From the NCBI GenBank assembly GCA_003168295.1, contig PMST01000507.1:1-5959 (forward strand): a DNA stretch of 5,959 bases, written 5' to 3'. The DNA is from Actinomycetota bacterium. GTDB lineage: Bacteria; Actinomycetota; Actinomycetes; Streptosporangiales; Streptosporangiaceae. The notes below the pieces were generated by a model. That model was not told the origin of the DNA, made no database searches, and saw nothing but the letters and a program-made list of their open reading frames with translations. Below, piece after piece: positions 1-5,314 of this stretch; position 1 is the stretch's first letter, and each line of letters starts with the position of its first letter. The translations under genes and the position numbers were made by a program.

Positions 1-1612
1 CGACGCCATCCGGCACACCCAGGCGGCGGGCGACTGGCCCGGCGCGGCCGCGCTGCTGGCCGACCATTCGTTCAGCCTGACGCTCGACGGGCAGGCGCAG
101 ACCATGCAGGCGCTGGTGCGGGCCTTCCCGCCGGGCGCGGATCACCCCGAGCTGACCCTGGTGCGCGCGATGGGTGACCTTGCTCAGGGGCGCCTGGACG
201 AGGCGGCCGCCCACCTGGCGGTCGCCGAAGCGCACGCCGAAACGGCACCGCCGGCGCGCCAGCGCCGCCTCCAGGTGGCGATCGCGTCGCTGAAGCTGTC
301 GCTGGCCCGGCGGCGCGGTCACCTGGCCGGCGTCATCGAGCAGGTCAGGTTCCTCGCCTCGCCGGTCACCGGGCGCTCGCACGAAGACATCGCCCTGGGC
401 AGCGACCTGCGCGCGGTGGCGCTGATGAACCTGGGGACCGTCGAGGCGTGGTCGGGGCTTGAAGATGCTGAACGCCACCTCCTCCAGGGCGCCGCGCTGG
501 CCCGGGAGATCGGCCGGCCCTATCTCGAGGTCGGCTGCCTGGCCCAGCTCGGGTTCGCGTCGAAGATACTCACGTTCGCCACTATTCAGCGCCGCTGCCG
601 CGAGGCGATCGCGCTCGCCGAGCGGCACGGCTGGGGCGCGGAGCCCATCGTCGCGCCCGCGCTGATAGCGCTGGCTGGCACGATGGTGTGGACGGGTGAG
701 TTCGACGAGGCCGAGCGGTGGCTACAGCGCACCGCACGGGCCCTGCAAGCAGACACCGGGCCCGATATCAGCCTGCTTGTGCACATCGCGAGCGGCATGC
801 TGCAGGCCGGCCGCGGCCGCCACCATGAGGCGCTGCAGGAGTTCAGCACAGCCGAACAGCTGGGATCGCAGCTAGCAGACTCGCACGCGCTGGCGACCCG
901 GGTGACCGCCTGGATGGTGGCCACCCAAGCCCGCCTCGGGATGGCCGCCGAGGCCCGCGCCTTCCTCGCGACGCTCGATGACGAGCGGGCCGGCTCCGGT
1001 GAGATGCGTAATGCCCGCGCGGTGATCTGCCTCGCGGAAGGTGATCCGGCCGGAGCCCTGGGCGCGGTGCAGCCTGTTCTTGATGGCATGGCCGCGGTCA
1101 TCGGTGACGTCACGGTCACCGAAGCGCAGCTGCTCGCCGGGCTCGCCCATCATGAACTCGGTGACCAGCGCGCGGCGAACCAGGCCGCCGAGCGCGCCCT
1201 GGCCCTGGCCGAGTCGGACGGGCTCGTCCTGCCGTTCGCGATGACCTTCTCTGCGGAGTTGCTCGAGGCCCTGCCGCGGCATCAGACCGCGCACGCCGCG
1301 CTGCTCACCGACATCCTCGACATCCTGCACGGCGTCCCGCTTGGTGTCCTGCGTGGCTCATCGGCGGCGGCCGGAAATCAGCCGCCGCCGCTGCTCGAAG
1401 CCGAAGAGCTCAGCCCCGGCGAGCTCAGGGTGCTGCGATATCTGCCGACGAACTTGTCCCGGCCCGAGATCGCCGGCGAGCTGTCCGTCTCGGTGACCAC
1501 GGTCAGCACGCATGTCCGCAGCATCTACGCCAAGCTCGGTGTCCGGGACCGTTCCTCGGCGGTGCGGCGCGCCCGGGAGCTGCGGCTGCTGGCGGGCAGC
1601 CGCGCGCGCTAG
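1..1612 (+). CDS. LuxR-family transcriptional regulator, MalT/LAL type (C-terminal part, 5' end outside window)
   Basis: The reading frame is open from base 2 at the left edge to the TAG at 1610-1612, giving about 536 visible codons, so the ATG at 104 is an internal Met and not the start. The visible protein begins with an Ala-rich helical stretch (pattern HTQAAGDWPGAAALLADH) that in large LuxR/MalT proteins follows the ATPase part. After it comes a long Ala/Leu/Glu-rich region, roughly nt 100-1330, that looks like degenerate TPR-type helical pairs. A LuxR helix-turn-helix lies at about nt 1409-1600: LSPGELRVLRYLP, then RPEIAGELSVSVTTVSTHV and IYAKLGVRDRSSAV, with the recognition helix near nt 1496-1543. 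Family members are usually about 850-950 aa with an N-terminal P-loop ATPase, and that part would lie upstream of the window. The protein should be a cytoplasmic DNA-binding activator responding to an unknown ligand. It lies 103 bp upstream of the exporter gene on the same strand and could control it; that is inference. Confidence 0.9.
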   Translation, partial: DAIRHTQAAGDWPGAAALLADHSFSLTLDGQAQTMQALVRAFPPGADHPELTLVRAMGDLAQGRLDEAAAHLAVAEAHAETAPPARQRRLQVAIASLKLSLARRRGHLAGVIEQVRFLASPVTGRSHEDIALGSDLRAVALMNLGTVEAWSGLEDAERHLLQGAALAREIGRPYLEVGCLAQLGFASKILTFATIQRRCREAIALAERHGWGAEPIVAPALIALAGTMVWTGEFDEAERWLQRTARALQADTGPDISLLVHIASGMLQAGRGRHHEALQEFSTAEQLGSQLADSHALATRVTAWMVATQARLGMAAEARAFLATLDDERAGSGEMRNARAVICLAEGDPAGALGAVQPVLDGMAAVIGDVTVTEAQLLAGLAHHELGDQRAANQAAERALALAESDGLVLPFAMTFSAELLEALPRHQTAHAALLTDILDILHGVPLGVLRGSSAAAGNQPPPLLEAEELSPGELRVLRYLPTNLSRPEIAGELSVSVTTVSTHVRSIYAKLGVRDRSSAVRRARELRLLAGSRAR

Positions 1613-1640
1613 CGGACGCCAGCTCACCCCGGACCACGAA

Positions 1641-1672
1641 TCACCTTGATCAGACGATAGCTGCTCACCTTG
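1641..1672. promoter_or_regulatory. Perfect direct repeat TCACCTTG x2, candidate operator upstream of the MFS gene
   Basis: TCACCTTG occurs at 1641-1648 and again at 1665-1672, a start-to-start distance of 24 bp. A shorter TCACC is also present at 1624-1628. The repeats lie 44-75 bp before the exporter start, in the only gap between the regulator gene and the exporter gene. A small inverted repeat, CGGT-CATT-ACCG, follows at 1674-1685. Two identical half-sites about two helical turns apart would suit a dimeric activator such as a LuxR-type protein. No convincing -35/-10 pair was found nearby, so a regulatory role is inferred from position and repetition only. Confidence 0.35.
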
Positions 1673-1715
1673 GCGGTCATTACCGTCAGGCACGTCCGTT
1701 GACAGAGCAGAAGCG

Positions 1716-3266
1716 GTGAATCTCATGTCTGATGCCACCTCCGTCAGCAGTGCCCAGGACCGGCGCTGGCTCATCCTGGGCGTGATCGGCCTGGCGCAGC
1801 TGATGGTGGTCCTGGACCTCACGGTAATGAACATCGCGCTGCCGTCAGCCCAGCGAGCCCTGCACTTCACCACAGGCGACCGGCAGTGGGTGGTCACCGC
1901 CTACTCCCTGGCGTTCGGCAGCCTGCTGCTGCCCGGTGGCAGGCTGGCCGACCTGCTGGGCCGGAAGGTGACGTTCCTGGCTGGCCTGGCTGGCTTCGCT
2001 GGAGTCTCGGCCATCGGCGGGGCTTCGGTCAACTTCGCCATGCTGGTGACCGCGCGGGCCTGCCAGGGCGCGTTCGCGGCGCTGCTGGTGCCGGCGGCGC
2101 TGTCGCTGATGACCACCACGTTCACCGAACCGAAGGACCGCGGCAAAGCGTTCGGCATCTACGGGGCGATCGCCTCGGCTGGCGGCGCGGTGGGCCTGCT
2201 GCTCGGCGGCTCGCTGACCGAATACCTGTCCTGGCGCTGGACGCTGTACGTGAACCTGGTCTTCGCGGCGGTCGCCTTCACTGGCGGGGCGCTGTGGATG
2301 AAGGGGCAGTCGTCCCGGGTGCCGCCCAGGCTCGATGTCCCGGACGCCCTGCTGGTCTCCAGCGCGGTGTTCTGCCTGGTCTACGGCTTCTCCAACGCGG
2401 CCACAAACCACTGGAGTGCGCCGTCCACCTACGGGTTCCTGGCCGCCGGCGTGGTGTTGCTAGTGGCGTTCGCGCTGTGGCAGGGCCGGGCCGCCCGCCC
2501 GCTGCTGCCGCCCCGGGTGGTGCTCGACCGTAACCGGGGAGGTGCCAACGCCTCGATGCTCATCGCCACGGCCGGGCTGTTCGGGGTCCTGTTGTTCCTG
2601 ACCTACTACTTGCAGCAGACGCTGGGCTACTCGCCGCTCGTTACCGGCTTCGCGTTCCTGCCGATGAGCGGTGGCCTCATCGTCATGTCCAATCTGTCCA
2701 CGACCGTGCTCATGCCCAGATTCGGCCCCAAGCCGCTGGTCGCGTCCGGGATGCTAGCCGCAGCGGGCGGGGCGGCCTGGCTGGCCCAGCTGGGCCCGCA
2801 CACCGGCTATGTGGCGGGCGTGCTCGGCCCGCTCATCCTGGCCGGAATCGGCCTGGGCCTGGTGATCGCGCCGGGGATCAACACCGCGACCTTCGGTGTG
2901 GTCCCGCAGGACGCGGGAGTCGCAGCCGCGACTGTCACCGCCGGCCAGATGCTCGGCGGATCGGTCGGTACCTCGCTGCTGAACACCATCTTCGCCAGCG
3001 CCGTCGCCTCCTACCTCGCCGGGCCTCTCGCCGCGACCCGGATCATCGGCCGTCAGGCCCTGACCGGGCTGGCGCTGGCCTACGGCTACGACACCGCGTT
3101 CTGGTGGACCGCGGGCATCTTCGTCGCCGGCGCCGTCATCGCCGGCGCCGTGCTCCGCCCCGGGCCGCTGGATCAGCAGGGCACGCCCTCCCCGACGCAT
3201 GACAGGACCCTCATCCGTAGCACTCCCGCCGCCAACCCAACCCAACCGAAGGGAAATCCTCCGTGA
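1716..3266 (+). CDS. MFS drug/metabolite exporter, DHA2 (14-TM, EmrB/QacA-like) family
   Basis: This is a predicted cytoplasmic-membrane proton antiporter of 516 aa, normal for 14-segment DHA2 transporters. Hydrophobic segments run from about residue 20 to 480. Family motifs are clear. The TM1 motif LDLTVMNIALP is at 33-43 with Asp34. The loop 2-3 motif GGRLADLLGRK is at 74-84 and RACQG at 114-118. A motif-C-like GGAVGLLLGG at 156-165 has Leu where Pro is often found, and is followed by SWRW at 172-175. The DHA2 hallmark around 294-316 shows LTYYLQQTLGYSPLVTG and then FLP. The substrate cannot be read from sequence; families like this export drugs, dyes or self-made metabolites. The start is uncertain. 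GTG at 1716 and ATG at 1725 are in frame, and a weak AGAAG at 1709-1713 is better spaced for 1725. Residues after about 480 form a polar, Pro/Thr-rich tail whose codons also hold the ribosome binding site of the next gene. The last codon overlaps that gene, so co-expression is likely. Confidence 0.93.
   Translation: MNLMSDATSVSSAQDRRWLILGVIGLAQLMVVLDLTVMNIALPSAQRALHFTTGDRQWVVTAYSLAFGSLLLPGGRLADLLGRKVTFLAGLAGFAGVSAIGGASVNFAMLVTARACQGAFAALLVPAALSLMTTTFTEPKDRGKAFGIYGAIASAGGAVGLLLGGSLTEYLSWRWTLYVNLVFAAVAFTGGALWMKGQSSRVPPRLDVPDALLVSSAVFCLVYGFSNAATNHWSAPSTYGFLAAGVVLLVAFALWQGRAARPLLPPRVVLDRNRGGANASMLIATAGLFGVLLFLTYYLQQTLGYSPLVTGFAFLPMSGGLIVMSNLSTTVLMPRFGPKPLVASGMLAAAGGAAWLAQLGPHTGYVAGVLGPLILAGIGLGLVIAPGINTATFGVVPQDAGVAAATVTAGQMLGGSVGTSLLNTIFASAVASYLAGPLAATRIIGRQALTGLALAYGYDTAFWWTAGIFVAGAVIAGAVLRPGPLDQQGTPSPTHDRTLIRSTPAANPTQPKGNPP
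3248..3266 (+). promoter_or_regulatory. Ribosome binding site and 4-bp GTGA stop/start overlap
   Basis: A purine-rich GAAGGGA at 3248-3254 sits 8 nt before the GTG at 3263. The exporter stop TGA (3264-3266) lies inside that start as GTGA. This supports GTG 3263 as the hydrolase start and points to translational coupling of exporter and hydrolase. Confidence 0.75.
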
Positions 3267-4180
3267 GCACCGAGCAGCGAAAGACCCTAGACGCAATCCT
3301 GCGGCAGTCAGCCTTCCCCGCCGACAGCGACGTCAGCGAGCAGCGGCGACTGCTCCGGGAGTTGCTCTCGGCGGTGCCACTGCCCGCCGACGTGACCGTC
3401 ACCGCAACCGCAACCGCACTGGGCGGCGTCCCCACCGCCGAGATCACCATCGACGGAATCGAACCTCGCCACGTTGTCCTGTACTTCCACGGCGGCGTGT
3501 ACGTCATGGGGGACGCCTTCCTCGCCGCTGGCCTGGCCGCGCAGGTCGGCCGGCGGACCCGCGCCAAGGTCATCTCCGTCGACTACCGGCTCGCCCCCGA
3601 GCACCCGTATCCGGCCGCGGTCGACGACGCCCTCGCCGCCTACCAAGCCCTCCTGGACAACGGCACAGTCCCTTCGGACATCGCCTTCGCGGGGGAGTCC
3701 GCCGGCGGCGGGCTCGCCATCGCCACCCTGGTCAACGCCCGCGATCACGGGCTGCCGCTGCCCGCCGCGGCCTTCGCCATGTCACCGTACGCCGACCTCA
3801 CCCTGGCCGGAACGACCATGGAAACCAAGCGCAAGGCCGACCCGCTGCTCAGCCGGGAAGCCCTCCAAGCCCGGGTTCCCGACTACACGGCGGGACAAGA
3901 CGCCGCCCTCGGCCTCATCAGCCCCGTATTCGCCGACCTGTCCGGCCTGCCGCCCCTGATCATCCAGGGCGGAACGCACGAGGTTCTCCTCGACGACGCC
4001 GTCCGCCTGGCGCGCCAAGCCGCCACCGCCGACGTCGAGGTCACCCTCGACATCACCCCTGGCGTGCCGCACGTCTTCCAGGCCTATTACCCGATCCTCG
4101 ACGAAGCGACCGCCGCGCTGGACCGAGCCGGACAGTTCCTTTCGGTGCATCTCGCCGGCGCGGAACGCGTCACGTCATAG
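3263..4180 (+). CDS. Alpha/beta hydrolase, hormone-sensitive-lipase (HSL) family esterase/lactonase
   Basis: The product is a 305-aa predicted soluble serine hydrolase, the usual length for bacterial HSL-family (lipase family IV) esterases, with no signal peptide. The oxyanion-hole HGG is at residues 76-78 (LYFHGGVYVMGD). The conserved DYRLAPEHPYPAA is at 107-119. The nucleophile elbow GESAGGG has Ser146. The acid region GGTHEVLLDDA puts Glu240 where Asp or Glu is used in the family, with Asp244/Asp245 nearby. The catalytic His is His270 in GVPHVFQ. Likely activity is hydrolysis of short-chain esters or lactones. Monoterpene epsilon-lactone hydrolase-like proteins belong to this group, but the substrate cannot be assigned. 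The helical N-terminal cap covers about residues 1-50. The start is fixed by the ribosome binding site and the GTGA overlap with the exporter, which suggests that enzyme and exporter act on related compounds (inference). A long Arg/Pro-rich frame at 3199-4212 on the same strand is a shadow of this gene. Confidence 0.93.
   Translation: MSTEQRKTLDAILRQSAFPADSDVSEQRRLLRELLSAVPLPADVTVTATATALGGVPTAEITIDGIEPRHVVLYFHGGVYVMGDAFLAAGLAAQVGRRTRAKVISVDYRLAPEHPYPAAVDDALAAYQALLDNGTVPSDIAFAGESAGGGLAIATLVNARDHGLPLPAAAFAMSPYADLTLAGTTMETKRKADPLLSREALQARVPDYTAGQDAALGLISPVFADLSGLPPLIIQGGTHEVLLDDAVRLARQAATADVEVTLDITPGVPHVFQAYYPILDEATAALDRAGQFLSVHLAGAERVTS
3401..3418 (+). repeat. Hexanucleotide tandem repeat (ACCGCA)x3 inside the hydrolase gene
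   Basis: Three exact ACCGCA copies encode Thr-Ala three times (residues 47-52 of the hydrolase), in the stretch between the N-terminal cap and the first core strands. The repeat unit is a multiple of three, so copy change would alter length without breaking the frame. Confidence 0.7.
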
Positions 4181-4185
4181 CGAAA

Positions 4186-4196
4186 GGCGGGACGCC
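4186..4196. terminator. Small GC hairpin in the 21-bp convergent gap; weak candidate terminator
   Basis: GGCG-GGA-CGCC at 4186-4196 is a 4-bp stem between the stops of the convergent hydrolase (+) and oxidoreductase (-). Read on the minus strand it is followed by TTT. The stem is short and there is no real U-tract, so it may not terminate on its own. Nothing else in the gap resembles a terminator. Confidence 0.2.
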
Positions 4197-4201
4197 GAAC
4201 C

Positions 4202-5137
4202 TCAGGGTGTGACCACGAGCTTGCGTAGCGGCCCGGACTTGAGCTGCTCCCAGGTGTGGCCGATGTCATCCAGCCGGGTCTGCTCCAGGTCCAGGCTGAA
4301 CTCCCCGTCGACCGCGTGCCGCATTAGTTCCGCGTAGGCGGAACGGCGCACCTCGGCGGGCGTGCCGACCATGCCCTGCCCCATGATCGTAAGCAGCTTG
4401 TTGCGGATGGTAGCCGCGCTGATCGTGGACGTGGGTCCCGCGGCGTTCCCGACCTGGATGTACCGGGCGCCGACGTTAGCGTGGTTCATCGCGGCGGCGG
4501 CGGACCCGCCCCATAGAAAGTCAACGATCACGTCGTAGCCGCCGGGCGCCGCGGCGGTCAGGCCGGCGTCGATGGCCTGGTCATCGGCGAGGTCGACGAC
4601 CGCGTCGGCCCCGCGGTCAGCGACTTGCTCGAGGGCCTTTCCGCGGGCGGCCCCGACGACCCGGCCCGCGCCCAGGAGCCGGGCCGATTGCATCGCCAGC
4701 TGGCCCGCCGAGCCGCCGGCCCCGAGGACCAGCACCGTCTCACCGGTTTGGAGGTGAGCGCGGTAGTCGAGCGACACCCATCCGACCAGGCCGGCCACCC
4801 CGAGGGCGGCGGCGAGGCCGGGGTCAACGCCGGCCGGGACCGGGAAGCCGGCCGAATCCGGGACCGGCACCAGCTCGGCGAGCGTGCCGTACGGACCGGG
4901 CGGCCCGGCCAGGTAGTAGCGCGTGCCGTCGCCGAGCTGCACGACCGCCTCGTAGCCCGCGACGGAGGGGGGTTGGAGCCGGCGAAACGGGATCTGGTCG
5001 TTCACGAGTAGGACATCGAGCGGATTCAAGGCCGCCGCGACCAGGGTGCCCACCGACAGGCCCGGGCCGGGCTGCGGATCGGCGAACTCCTCAAGGGCCG
5101 GCGTGGCGCCGGATCGCCGGATTACTGCTGCTCGCAT
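4202..5137 (-). CDS. Zinc-free medium-chain dehydrogenase/reductase, NAD(P)H:quinone oxidoreductase-like
   Basis: The predicted product is a cytoplasmic 311-aa MDR-superfamily reductase. An N-terminal GroES-like domain (about 1-105) carries NPLDVLLVND at 38-47 and AGYEAVVQLGDG at 60-71. A Rossmann domain follows with ETVLVLGAGGSAGQLAMQ at 133-150, where GAGGSAG (139-145) is the dinucleotide loop, then RVVGAAR at 159-165. There is no cysteine in the protein, so neither the catalytic nor the structural zinc site of alcohol dehydrogenases can exist; this fits the quinone reductase/enoyl reductase branch, which reduces quinones or activated C=C bonds with NAD(P)H. The start at 5137 is chosen because a strong GGAGG precedes it and the protein begins MRAAVIRR, as family members do. 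An upstream in-frame ATG at 5218 would add 27 unlikely residues and has no family match. It follows the flavin hydroxylase gene on the same strand after 177 bp, so it may be in the same unit or have its own promoter. Confidence 0.9.
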   Translation of the reverse strand: MRAAVIRRSGATPALEEFADPQPGPGLSVGTLVAAALNPLDVLLVNDQIPFRRLQPPSVAGYEAVVQLGDGTRYYLAGPPGPYGTLAELVPVPDSAGFPVPAGVDPGLAAALGVAGLVGWVSLDYRAHLQTGETVLVLGAGGSAGQLAMQSARLLGAGRVVGAARGKALEQVADRGADAVVDLADDQAIDAGLTAAAPGGYDVIVDFLWGGSAAAAMNHANVGARYIQVGNAAGPTSTISAATIRNKLLTIMGQGMVGTPAEVRRSAYAELMRHAVDGEFSLDLEQTRLDDIGHTWEQLKSGPLRKLVVTP

Positions 5138-5142
5138 TTTTT

Positions 5143-5147
5143 CCTCC
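5143..5147 (-). promoter_or_regulatory. Strong Shine-Dalgarno GGAGG deciding the reductase start
   Basis: On the minus strand GGAGG is followed by five A residues and then ATG at 5137-5135. This is the best ribosome binding site in the window and rules against the longer start at 5218. Confidence 0.85.
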
Positions 5148-5171
5148 GTGGGATGATCGTTCTGCCTTTCG

Positions 5172-5189
5172 CGCTGGCCTCTGCCAGCG
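5172..5189 (-). promoter_or_regulatory. Perfect 7-bp hairpin in the presumed 5' leader of the reductase gene
   Basis: CGCTGGC-CTCT-GCCAGCG (plus-strand reading) is a perfect 7-bp stem with a 4-nt loop. It lies about 24 nt before the Shine-Dalgarno of the reductase gene. It has no following U-run, so it is not a standard terminator. It may be a leader structure or an operator palindrome; its role is unknown. Confidence 0.4.
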
Positions 5190-5195
5190 TTGCCG

Positions 5196-5232
5196 CCGGA
5201 TAGGTGAGGAGGCATCACCGGATCACAGTGAT
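5196..5232. promoter_or_regulatory. Cluster of short repeats with palindrome ATCACAGTGAT, candidate operator
   Basis: Within 37 bp there are several related elements. CCGGAT occurs twice (5196-5201 and 5218-5223, 22 bp apart). The inverted pair GGTGA (5203-5207) and TCACC (5215-5219) has a 7-bp spacer. The near-perfect palindrome ATCAC-A-GTGAT is at 5222-5232, with another ATCAC at 5214-5218. The cluster lies 59-95 bp upstream of the reductase start, where an operator or promoter would be expected. No clear -35/-10 hexamers were recognised and no regulator is assigned. Confidence 0.35.
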
Positions 5233-5238
5233 TCGCGC

Positions 5239-5286
5239 GGGCGGAACGACCGTGGTGTCATGCCCACGCCTCATCCGGTCCGCCCG
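5239..5286. repeat. Nested inverted repeats between hydroxylase and reductase genes
   Basis: An 8-bp inverted repeat is formed by CGGGCGGA (5238-5245) and TCCGCCCG (5279-5286), with a 33-nt interior. Inside it is a 5-bp inverted repeat, CGTGG (5251-5255) with CCACG (5264-5268). The element follows the hydroxylase stop by about 30 nt on the minus strand and could be a transcript-ending or processing structure, although no U-tract follows it. Confidence 0.35.
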
Positions 5287-5296
5287 AGCTTGCTCG
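5285..5296. repeat. Short palindrome CGAGC-TT-GCTCG just after the hydroxylase stop
   Basis: This is a 12-bp perfect inverted repeat with a 2-nt centre, starting about 20 nt after the hydroxylase stop (minus strand). A second, longer-range pairing is possible between AGCTTG (5287-5292) and CAAGCT (5311-5316), which includes part of the stop codon. The alternatives are mutually exclusive with each other and partly with the nested repeat next to it. Confidence 0.3.
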
Positions 5297-5314
5297 ACGA
5301 CGGGATAAACCAAG

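Noticed and set aside
586..1330. Minus-strand open frames across the LuxR-type gene
   Set aside because: They show Arg/Ala/Ser- or Gly/Arg-rich low-complexity composition with no motifs, and lie opposite a gene with a clear LuxR domain. They are artefacts of high GC content.
1699..1704. Perfect TTGACA -35 hexamer just before the exporter gene
   Set aside because: It lies only 11 bp before the GTG at 1716 (20 bp before the ATG at 1725). A matching -10 would fall inside the coding region, none is seen at 16-19 bp spacing, and a transcript from it would lack the start.
3126..3150. Repeated GCCGGCGCCG at 3126 and 3141
   Set aside because: It reflects the repeated Ala-Gly-Ala-Val residues of the last membrane segment of the exporter in GC-rich code, not a DNA element of its own.
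3485..4095. Glu instead of Asp as the catalytic acid of the hydrolase as a possible defect
   Set aside because: Glu at this position in a GxxEVLLDD context is, to my knowledge, common in actinobacterial HSL-type hydrolases, and the other catalytic residues are intact.
3199..4212. 337-codon plus-strand reading frame across the hydrolase gene
   Set aside because: It is extremely Arg/Pro-rich, overlaps the well-supported hydrolase in another frame, and has no recognisable domain. It is a GC-rich shadow frame.
5138..5218. Longer N-terminus for the reductase starting at the ATG at 5218
   Set aside because: The extra 27 residues are polar and unlike the family, the upstream ATG lacks a good ribosome binding site, and a strong GGAGG sits right before the ATG at 5137.
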